Part shown: positions 12,301 to 24,300 of the stretch, one piece after another
Layout: each line of letters begins with the position of its first letter
Numbering within the stretch: position 1 is the stretch's first letter
Source of the DNA: Sisyra terminalis
Taxonomy: Eukaryota; Arthropoda; Insecta; Neuroptera; Sisyridae
NCBI GenBank assembly: GCA_958496175.1
Contig: OY292277.1
Coordinates: forward strand, 48,991,050 to 49,055,049
Length of the DNA: 64,000 nt
Direction: 5' to 3'
Translations under genes and position numbers: made by a program
Notes under the pieces: generated by a model
The model's database searches: none
What the model was told of the DNA's origin: nothing
What the model saw: the letters and a program-made list of their open reading frames with translations, nothing else

Positions 12301-15300
12301 GGACATCCAACCAATTCGGGTTCCGTACCATTTCCATTCAACGTCAAATTTAGTTTTAACGAGTCATCAAATATCACCGGTGGTCCATCACCCCATGGCA
12401 GGAATACAGCTCTACCCAAACACATAAATAAAAATCCTCCCCAAATCATAACTTGACTTTCCGGGAAACATTTACATAATGGACCAATCATCAGGAAAGT
12501 GCAACACGCTATCACTGCTCCCACCGACATTAATAATCCCATATAATATAACGCCTCGGCTTTAGTCCAAGCAAACTGATCCATAGTTAATGACGTTCCC
12601 AATCTATTAAAAAGAAAAATTAAATTAAATTTCTTTTCATTTCAATGGCAAAAATATCTTTATGAGAATCTAATTGAAAGAAAGATTTTAATCGCAATCA
12701 ATTATAATGGGCGGACAAAAAATATAACAAAAACCAATACTAACGTTTCAAGAATCATAAAATTGAACACCATCACAAAAAAGGCTACAATCAATGTCCA
12801 AGCGGAAAAGTAATCGGGTTTGATAGCTTTCCATGCTGCTTTTTCTGAAAATAAAGTACGTTGTTAAAAAGTCTCTCTTATATTTGAAATGGCTCGTTAT
12901 TTTTTTATCCGAAAGACCAACTAAATGTTCTTAAAGCAATGTCATTTAGTTTCAGTGCAGCTAAAACAAACACCAACAGTAAGTTGATTAAATGATAATA
13001 ATATAATTAGTTATAACACAAACATTGGCAATGCCGTTAAGAAGAACATTCTATTTACTATTTTATCTGGCTTAGTTCCGTTCTCTTTCCCAGATTATAA
13101 TATGCAGAAATATATACGATGTGTATATATGCAACGGATGAACGCTTTATGCATTTAAATATATTCGCGTGAATAAATTTTATGAATTCAGTTGAATATA
13201 ATCTTATATTGATCATATTATTCTATCAGTTTCTTATTTCACGATAGGGGATCAGTGTTGCAAATAGTGCATTCAATTGAATCGAAACTTCAATGAAATT
13301 TTGAAATGTAAAATATTTATTAACTGATTTATCCCATCATAATCAGTTCCGAATTTCGAAGTATTGTTAAAATGAATTATTTAATTTTCAATTTACAATA
13401 CTAAATAGCTGATAAGATAGTGTACAAACCTGAGCCGGCTCCGTGTTTCAACATTGCTTCTTTGGCAGCGATTTTATGCTCTTTAAACATAAACGGCAAT
13501 AAACACACGAAGTTAATTGCACTTAAAATTACATTAATCCATCCAGCTGCTGTGTACATATTTAAAGCAAGACGTCCCGGTATTAGTGGCACACCTTCAC
13601 CGCCCAGAGGCACAACAAGTGCCTGGAGTCCTGGACCGATGATAAAGCCCAACACTTGTGCCAACGATACAATTGATACCGCACCGGTTCGTTCACTTAT
13701 CCTGGTGGCCGCCGATAGATAAGAGCGACAAACTGCCGTATTTGCTGCAAATATAATTAAAATGTTCCAGTTCCAAGTTTCGAATTAGTTGCGTTACATT
13801 TTACCAGAGCTGATGCCCACTAAAAATCTGGACCACAACATCCAATATTTGCGATGGCTATCGAAAATCTCCAGCATTGAATACATTGAACTTGCAATGG
13901 TGAACACGGCCAGTGAAACGAGTAATGGGATTCGATTAGAACCCAGCTTGTTACTCCACCAGCCGAACAGTGGTGAGAATAACATTTGACCGAAGGGGTT
14001 GGCTCCGACGACATATCCCATAAATTCTTTCCCAGCGGTTGGATCCAACTGAAATTTGTTGGGAACATCATTATTTTTATTTCAATTTATTGATTTACAT
14101 TCATTCAACTCTAATTATTTATTTAAATCATTAAACAATTTTGGCTACTTTATTGCTTATTCTTCTTCAATAATCAACATTCCTGATCTATTTTGAGGGA
14201 ATTTTAAGTAGTATAATTTTTTTTTATTAAAAATTATTGTATGAATCATAAACTTATTAATTTAAGTCGTTGCAGAATATCATTACTTATCATTTTCACC
14301 TTCAAAAAATATCATAAAATGCCTTAAAAAATTAACTTTGCGGTATAAAATAACTTAAATATGTATCTGCTAATTAAAAAAATAAGTCATTTTATGATTT
14401 ATATCTTAACTTTAAAGGATTACCATTAGAATTTTACAAAAATAGAGTCGTAAAGTAAGCCAAAAGCGAAGGAAAACCCGTAGGTGTAAGTTGGTACCAT
14501 ACACTGGCGTAGCTATCTAGGGGCTAAGCGGGGCAGGGCCCTCAAACTCAGGGGGCCCTCGAATCCTTACCAGAAATCTCGATCGGCCTGAACTTTTGGA
14601 AATTCGGTTGGAAGTTCTCCAATTATGCAAGGAAATAATCAGCAAATATGGAGTGCTAGAATGCGACCTAACGGAAGTATTTACAGCAATATTATTATTC
14701 TTTACAATTCCTGTCACTTCTGCAGCAGCTGAAAGGTCATTGAGCAAATTAAAAATAATAAAAAAATATTTGAGAAATAATGTGGACCAAACTCGACTCC
14801 GAAATTTATCGCTAATAGCGATTGAAAACTAAACCGCATCAAGCCTGGATTTAAACGAAGTCATTGATACTTTTGCGAAAACTAAAGCTAGGAAAAAATT
14901 GTAAATTTAATTGATATTTAGTCAGTTGGTAGGACCGAGCTTTATTTAATAAACCATTGAATCTTCTCTATTTCGTTTTATTAGCCAAACCTACACCAAG
15001 TATTAATTGTAATTTATGTTGTTACTGTTTAATATTTTTATTACCTGGCCTGCAGTGCACAAAAAAGAGCTTAAGTAGCTTAGCATTTTTCAAGTATTTG
15101 TATATTTCATATTTGTATTTGATAAAACCTAATCCGTTTACATAGCAGTAGGGGCCCATTTTTTAATTTGCCCCAGGGCCCTTTGTTACCTAGCTACGCC
15201 ACTGATTTTAATATCAGTATAATTTGTGTAGTAATCTATCTATTATTATAAAGAGGAAAGATTTGATTGTTTGTTTGCTTTGAATAGTTTCCGAAACTAC

Positions 15301-18300
15301 TTGACCGATTTGAAAAATGCTTTCACTGTTAGGAAGCTACACTAATTCCGGTGAACAAAGGCTATATTAAATTTTCAAAAAAATTAGGGATCCATATTAA
15401 AACTCCAATAATGTGTGAAAAAATTGCCAAAAAACTTTCTTACATCGCGTGCGCTGGTGATTTAACTAAAGAAGAATTTGAATTTAACTGAAGAATTTAT
15501 TGAACTTGGCGATATTTTTTATGTGATGTATGATGTAGTATGATAATATTTTTCGTTAAAAGAATAAGAAAAATGAAATACGTTACGCAGACGAAGTCGC
15601 GGGGATCAGCTAGTGTAGTATAATTTGGCGTTTTTCATTAAAAACGATTGTATGAATCATAAACTTAATCATTTAGGTCATTACAAAAGATTATTAGGGG
15701 AACCTGGGGCGGAACAGAGTACCTAAGTTTTAATTATAATTTACGGGAGATTTAAAGGAACAATCTCATTGTTTTGTAATTTAAATATTTATTTAAATCA
15801 TTCTTTACAAATAAAAAAAGGTTTTTTTGATTTAAATTAATAATTGATATTAAAAATTTAGGTTTCAAAAATAAATGGAAATTTCCCATTCTGCCCCACG
15901 CTCTGGGGCACAATGGGAAATAAGCCTGGGGCGCAATAGGATACTTGTTATTGACTTAGTTCGCAGATGAAGACACTGTCATCATAGTGTTTAGCACAGC
16001 ACATGCTAAATGTGCCCATTTTTGACAAATACTGCAGGAACACCAGCTTTCATTAGATTTGGAGTTATAATCCTGACAGTATAAGCAGATTTCCTCTGCA
16101 TCTTCCAACCTTTCTTATATATGCACTGTCGGCTAGGTTTCCTTATATATGTACGCACTATCTGCTGATAAAATAAAAATGTCTATTTGAATGGGAAATA
16201 CTATCTGAATAGTATATCCCATTCCGCTCCACCCATTGTGCCCCAAAGCACCTTTCCCACAAGGGCGACTATTATGGCAGGGTATATTGGCTATATTTGA
16301 ATTATCACAAGGGTTTTAGTTAGTCAACAGTATGTTTTAACAAACATGTCATGTTAATATTCAAACCAAAAATAGAACATAGGATAACTACCTTAGTGTT
16401 ACTTTGCAAAAATTAGAATTCGGAAACGTTTATTTCGATTTTTGATAAAAATAAAAACAACTACACTCTTTACTGGCAATAGCCACTTTTATATAATGCA
16501 GCACAGTTAATTGAACATTGGGTATGATTTTTACGCGTTTTTGTCACCTGTAACAAGCGCTAATTTTATTTCCCATTCTGGCCCATTTTCCCATACCTAT
16601 CATTTTCACCTTCAAAAAATATCCTAAAATGCTTTAAAATATTAACTTTGCGGTATGAAATAACTTAAATTTGTATCTGCATAATACTAATAAGTAATTT
16701 TATGATTTATATCTTAACTTTAAAGGATTACTATTAGAATTTTACAAAAATAGAGTCGTAAAGTAAGCCAAAAGCAAAAGAAAGACCATAAGTGTAAGTT
16801 GGTACCATAGAAATTTTGTATTTGTACTTTTTATTTTTTTCCAACATTAATACAATTTATTTTTTCAGGAAGGTCCACCAAATGCATTATAAAAGATGGG
16901 AGGATATTTGTAATATAATTGTATTTCACTTGAAATATTTTTAATGACGAAAGTTGCCCTCTTCACCCACGCGTACAGTAGTGGAGTTATCAACAGAAGT
17001 AATCCAGGAAAAATGAAATATACCAATTAAAACCAGCGTTGATAGGTATTGAAAAAAATCGCAAATTTTTGTTAGTATTTTAATATCGAACCAGAGATTT
17101 TATGGAGCTTTTTAATTAAACATGAAACTATCGGATATTTGAATTAAAAATCTATCCAAATCTGTTAAAAAAGTGTTATATTAATTCAAATAGGAAAAGA
17201 TTTTAAATGAGATATCCTCTACTCATTAAACTGTAAAAAATTGTACGTATTTTCTTTTGACACTTCCTAAAAAGTCTATTTATATTTTAATTCTAAATGA
17301 TTACTATAGGAATTTTGCAAAAATTGAGTCGTACAGTAAGCCAAAAGCGAAAGAACAATCATCAACATCGTAGGTGTAGGTTGGTACCATAAAAATTTTG
17401 TATCTGTATGGTACCATTTATCTATAGACTTCTTTTTCCAAGATTTTTTTTCCATATTAATATAATTTACTATTACAGGAAGGTCCGCCAAATGCATTTT
17501 AAAAGATGGGCAGATATTCGTCATAGAATTTTATTACACTTGAAAAAAAAATAATTAGGAAAATTACCCACTTCACCCATGCTTACAGCAGTGGAGTTAT
17601 CAACAGAAGCAACCCAGGAAAAATTAAATATTCAAAAATTAAATATATAAATTTTCGTTAGTATTTTTGGATCAAACCAGGAATTTTTTGGAGCTTTGTA
17701 ATCAAGCATGAAACCATCGGATATCTTGAACTAAAAATGTATCCGAATCTGTTAAGAGTGTTAAATTAATTCAAATGGAAAATGATTTTAAATAAGATAT
17801 CCTCTACTCATTAAACTGTAAAAAATTATATGTATTTTCTTTTGACACTTCCTAAAAAGACTATTGTATCTGGAACTATTCGAAACTATCAGATAATCCA
17901 GAATTTCATATACATAACACATGCAAGCTTTGTGTGTCAGATATTAATTTTGTTAATGAAAATTATTTATAACTTTTAAGATAAAAACCACCGAAATTTT
18001 TGGAGTTTCCGATGGGGATTGGGAACTCTTTAAGAATCTATTTTTTAAAGGTTTTTAGTCACTTTATGACTATTGATCTTTAACAACTTTTGAGAGTACT
18101 TTTGGCCACACAATCAAAATTTACAGTAAATTGAGGAATTCGAATCCATACTCATTTAAAGGAAAAACGATGATCACCACCTCTACTTAAAAGTGGGTCA
18201 CCGTCAGAACGTAAAAAAAAATGACTTTTTCATAAGTGCTGCCATTTTTTTAGAGATATTAAAAAACGGTGTTCGGCATGTAAAAGTTGAAGTTTTGCAC

Positions 18301-21300
18301 TATTTTTTTTTCTTTATTTGCCCCGATATGCCCCCCCCCCCCCTTCCCCTTTTACAGCGCTTTGAAAAAGGGTCCTCAAAAATGAGGAGGCAAACGGGAG
18401 ACAAGTTTTCTCGGAAACCGGAAGTCGGATCATGATTTTCCAAAAAATGTAGGTTTTGGTAATGCGTCTTCTAGGTACTCAACTTCGAAAATCCGAAAAA
18501 AGTTGAAAATTCACAAAATGGCGCGACTTTGAAAAAAAAGTTTAAAAAAACGACCTTTTTTTGGACCTTTCCCCCTCTCCCACTTTGAGGGAGGTGGAGG
18601 TTTGGCCAATTTCAGAGGTTCAGTACCAAGAAGACGTGTTGAACTATAACACTGTCCAGTTTCAAGTCAATCCGTCGGATAGTTTCTGAGAAATCTTGTC
18701 TCCCAGTTTTAAAAAGTTGATTTCGGGAAAAACGCATTTAAAGTTTTTTTAAGATATTTTTTTATGTTATTATCAATTTATTCAATTTTTATCAGGGAAA
18801 ATACATTAGTCAGCTATTCCAATCCTTTTAACACGTTATTCTTGAATGTTATAAGACATTTATGTAAAAAAAAAAATCGATTTTTTTTTTCTGACGGTGA
18901 TCCATCCTTAAGTGGTCCAGGCAATGGCGTAGCTAGGTAACCAAGGGCCCTTGGGCAAATTAACAAATGGGACCCCACTGCTATGTTAACTGATTAGGTT
19001 TTATCAAATGAAAATATGAAATATACTAATACTTTAAAAATGTTAAGCTACTTAAGCTCTTTTTTGTGCACTGCAGGGCAGGTAATAAAAATATTAAACA
19101 GTAACAACATAAATTACAATTAATACTTGGTGTAGGTTTGGCTAATAAAACGAAATAGAGAAGATTTAAGGATTTATTATATACAGGTCGGGCCTACCAA
19201 ATGACTAAATAACAATTATATTTACAAATTTTTCCTAGCTTTAGTTTTCGCAAATGTATCAATGACTTCGTTTAAATCCAGGCTTAATGCGGTTTTGTTT
19301 TCAATTGCTATTAGCGATAAATATCGGAGTCGAGTTTGATCCATATTATTTCTTAAATAATTTTTTATTATTTTTAATTTGCTAAATGATCTTTCAGTTG
19401 CTGCAGAAGTGACAGGAATTGTAAAGAATAATAACACCGCTGTAAATACTTCCATTAGATCGCATTCTAGTACTCCATATTTGCTCATTATTTCCTTACA
19501 TAATTGGTGAACTCCCAACTGAATTTCCAAAAGTTTAGTTCGATCGAGATTTCTGGTAAGAATTCGAGGGCCCCGGGGCACTGCCCCGTCAAACCCCTAG
19601 GTAGCTACGCCACTGGGTCCAGGACTTTTTATATTCTTTACAGCAAATTTTATTGCTTATTATTTTGATACTTTCTCCTTCCCCTGGTATATTTGAACTT
19701 TCCTCTTTATTACTTTACCACATTTACGATTTCCATCTTTCCTATCATCTCCAAATTTTTCTTCTGATCCTTCATCTTAAACGACTTCATTGCCCTATAA
19801 TATCTCAACGAAAATAATATATTTCTTTAAACCAAGACGATTGGGGACTTGGAAAATAATTCACGACGAATTATTACCAATTTACGACCGCAAATACTGT
19901 GGAACCCTCAGCTATTATTTGCCAAATTAAAATGGTATATAATTCTCTTGAAATTAAAGCCAATTAGTGTAATTTTCGTGTTTCAAGTCCATTGTTATGT
20001 TCTATACCATAAACTACTTTTTACTAATATAATGATTTACACAAATCAAATGATTTAAATTAAAAAAAATAAATAAAACGAACAATAAATCATTTCAATT
20101 ACTCACACAAATCAGCACAAAGAAAACACAATGTTTCATAAAAGAAATATTTCAACACAAATCCATTAGCATGTTACAAGAAATCAATAAAATTTAAGCC
20201 AAACACTTCTTTTTTATTTGAGAAGATAAATGTTAACAAAGTTCAACAAAAAAAAATGACAATACCCTGTTCGCTGTGAATGTTTAGAGATCAATTTTAT
20301 AAAAAAAAATACCTTAAATTTTCTTTTGAATCTTTGTTTTATAATAAAACCAAGGCAAATAATTCAAGAGGACTTTTTTTCATGAACCGAAAATGAATTC
20401 TTGTAGTAGTTTCATTGTAACAAAAGCTTCAAGTCGCAGACTACAAATCTCAAAGTTGAGCAATAATTTCATGTAGGTACTTATTTGGACTTAAATTTCA
20501 GCTCTCCAGATAACAATAGAATTAATTTAACTAAATTCATTTAAATGTACGTCAGTTTCTTAACGCGAAATTTACATTCGGTACGTGAAATAAAATATAA
20601 ATAAATTGTAATATTTTCGTTTATATATTTACAAGGTCTTCTATTACGCGAATAATATTTATAAGGCAAAAAATTTACATTTTAGACTGAGTGAAATAAA
20701 AACGAAATATATTCATCAAAGACTCAAAAAGTTATACGTTGTATTTTATGTTCTAAAGACGAATGAAATGAGCTGAAAACATTGAAATAATTATTTAAAT
20801 TAGCAATTATTTTAAGAATATTTTATACATAATATTGTTTTACTAATATTGACTAATATTTTGCTTCTGATAAAATGATATTTATATGAAAGTTCAAAAT
20901 AGGTCCTTTATATTTTTCTTGTACATTAACTCCAGTGATAGCGATTTATCAACAGTGCATACTTGTAAAACTTTTACTACTATTTTCTACACAAAATTAA
21001 GTCGCAATCAAATGCTATCATACTATTTTATAACTAAATTAAAAATAATGCCCTTATGGACCAACATCCAACCCAATATGGCCTAAACGATTTTAGTTTC
21101 GTTGATTCTATTCCGATAATTTCGACATCAAAAATGCATTACAGTTTGGAAGATCAACAGATTACAGTTTGGAAAATATTGGTCAAATCTTTGAAGTATT
21201 CCAAATGGGCAAAAAGATTAATGCTATCTTTATATCACCAAAGAACTGAAAATCAGGAGTTTATTTTTCGTGGAAAAAATGGATTATCTTGGGAACAAAT

Positions 21301-24300
21301 AAAACATCCTGTTGCATTTCCTATTTAAGGGTGGATCACCGTCAGAAAAAAAAAATAAAAGGATTGGAATAGCTGACTAATGTATTTTCACAGATAAAAA
21401 TTGAATAAATTGATAATAACATAAAAAAATATCTTAAAAAACTTTAAATGCGTTTTTCTCGAAATCAACTTTTTAAAACTGGAAGACAAGATTTCTCAGA
21501 AACTATCTGACGGATTGACTTGAAACTGGTAAGTGTTATAGTTCAACACGTCTTTTTGGTACTGAACCTCTGAAATTGGCCAAACCTCCCCCCCTCAAAG
21601 TAGGAGAGGGGGAAAGGTACAAAAAAAGGTCGTTTTTTTAACTTTTTTTTCAAAGTCGCGCCATTTTGTGAATTTTCAACTTTTTTCGGATTTTCGAGGT
21701 TCAGTACCAAGAAGACGCATTACCAAAACCTATATTCTTTGGAAAATCATGATCCGACTTCCGGTTTCCGAGAAAACTTGTCTCCCGGTTGCCTCCTCAT
21801 TTTTGAGGACCCTTTTTCAAAGCGCTGTAAAAGGGGAAGGGGGGGGGGGCATATCGGGGCAAATAAAGAAAAAAAAATAGTTCAAAACTTCAACTTTTAC
21901 ATGCCGAAGACCGTTTTTTAATATCTCTAAAAAAAAAATGGCAGCAGTTTTAAAAAAGTCATTTTTTTTACGTTCTGACGGTGATCCACCCTTAAACTCT
22001 CGTGTTTGCTTTATGTGGGTAGTCCAAATAAGACCGCTATGAAGATATAGAAATCCAGAATATCCAGACATTTGATCGTGTTTTTTGGTGGGAAGCTCAA
22101 GTCGCTGATAGTAACAGGGGAACATGTTCCTCTTTGTAAGGTAAAAGAACCATGCATTTCTTGGAGACTTAAGAAAAACCGCAAGTTAATTTCCGGAACT
22201 AAATTTCATCTACAAATCTTTGATCAATCGTAAAGAAATCGAACTTTTTTTAAGGAAAATATTAGCAGAAGATAACAAAAGAATTCCATACAAATTATCA
22301 ATGATTGAAGACTGCTAGAGAGGGGCTAATGGAGGGCAAACAAGGATAAATATTCTGGATGATTTTACTCTGTATATGATAAGTCTGGAAGAATATCGTT
22401 TACCATGAATTGCTGGCCAAGAATCCAAAGCTTATTTTAGACTTCCTCTACCCAAAATCGAACCAATTACCAATAGCAAATCATCAGAAGAGACCTCAAA
22501 AGATCAGTAGTACATATATTGTATTCTGCCAAATCTCAGACGTCATAAGACTTAGATAACCTGGCAGAAGTTCCAGAAATTTGGGTGAGAAGTTTTTAGG
22601 CATCCAAGTGATAGTTTGGATTTGGTACCAAACGATTATCCTTTTTTTTTCCCTTGGTAAACACTCCTGATCGTGTAAAATTGATTTCCGGAGATGGTTG
22701 TGAAAATTGATTTAAAAAAATTGGCCTAATTAAATTACCTTTTTAACAAAGGACCCGTACTAAAAAAATATATATTTTATCGTCATTTATTTATTTTTCC
22801 AATAGAGTTAATAACCAGCATTATACGAATGAGAACACAAAAACTTTCTTTTCATTTTATAATTGCAGAAAATACTTATTTCAATTTATTAACTTGTTAG
22901 ATACATCCAATTAAAAAACGCTATTTATAATGTTCTTCATAAATAGCTATTATAAAAATGCAAATATATTAATGAAATATGAATTGAATATATGATTTTA
23001 TTATAACGACAACTACAACAACAAAAAAATATGCCAACCTCGTACTAGTTCAAGCTATGCATTCGATAAATCGATACATTGGAAATGAATTGATTTTTAC
23101 ACAAATCATATTTGTTGAATATATTTCTAATAATATTAACATATTATAATACTTTGTGATATTAGGTAAGTAAGCAAAGATTGGACTCAAAGTGTTGACG
23201 ATAGTCAAAGATTCAAAGTCTAAAAAGATAACAATTATGTTAAAATTAATAGCAGATATTAAAAATCCATTTGAAAAAACTCTTCAAAAATAATTATATT
23301 TTTCCTAAGTAATCATTTCTTTCTTAAAGTTATTTAACTGTGACATTTTTTTAAATAACTGTAATGTAAGATTCTAGTAGCCAAAAAAATATATCTTTGT
23401 ATTGCTAATAATTTTAGAGGGATTAATTATTTTCGTGGAATTCAATGTTTCGGAAATTCCATTATAATTATTTTCTTTGGAATTTGAAAGAAATTAACTC
23501 TCTCTAGACAAATTTAACAGGTATATAGTATATTTTAATTCCTTAAATATTAAGAAAAATAAATGGTTGGAAGCTTTAAAAGCTCTGTTTAATCGTGTTT
23601 TACGAAATATAAATATATGTTGATTCTCTACAACTTTGTTCTATGATTGACGAAAACTTTAGTACATTATTATCTATTCTATAAAAAAAATACTTAACAG
23701 TATAAGAAATACAAATTTAAACGGCTTTATTGTTTAAAACTTTTACAATCTTGTAGTTTAGTGGTGAAGATTTTCAAGATTAATTTACACCAATAAGATT
23801 AATATTAAATGACTGTTAATAAATTTATTCTGTTAATGAATATATAGTAATTAATTTTATGATATATTTTAAAATTAACATTTTTTAGTTTTGAATTATC
23901 TAATTTACCTTAACTTTAGTCGATAGATCTAAGTTTTTTTTATCTTTTCGTAAGCAAGTGTTCTTAGTTAACTATACTGCGCTTAATGCACTTATTGCAT
24001 CTGCTCCAGGAGTGTAGATACCCTTACAATCCTGGCCTTCAAAAACAAGGTTAATTGGGATGGATGCCAAACCTCTAAAATATTAAAAGTGACAAAAGGG
24101 ATAGTGCTTTTGCCCGGTAAGGATCCCGAACAATTTTCACAGGCCCACAGCCTATACTTGATGTTAAAAAATCGATATTAAAAGATACCATCAAAGATTG
24201 AACTTGTAAAAATTAATGGACAATAAGGAGGAACAGAGAAAGCTCAGTAAAAGGATGATGGAAGAACCATTCTTGAAACTAACTACTAAAATATTTGGTC

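Larger units (their letters stand above)
14205..16812. repeat. Tandem duplication with hAT at junction and two later insertions
   Basis: The block at about 14205-14501 (TTTTAAGTAGTATAATTT through AAGTTGGTACCATA) recurs from 15205. The second copy is interrupted by a Helitron-like element (15235-15613) and a pogo-like element (15697-16593). It resumes at 16598 with CATTTTCACCTTCAAAAAAT and runs past 16812. The hAT copy 14502-15204 occupies exactly the junction between the two copies. Confidence 0.75.

Noticed and set aside
13420..13989. Plus-strand frames of 66 and 100 codons
   Set aside because: They are antisense shadows of MFSD8 exons 2 and 3.
17276..17524. An 82-codon gene on the minus strand
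   Set aside because: The neighbouring tandem copy does not keep this frame; the shared frame between copies is a different one.
18193..18435. A proline-rich 80-codon gene
   Set aside because: It lies inside the TTAA-bounded MITE and owes its prolines to a C homopolymer.
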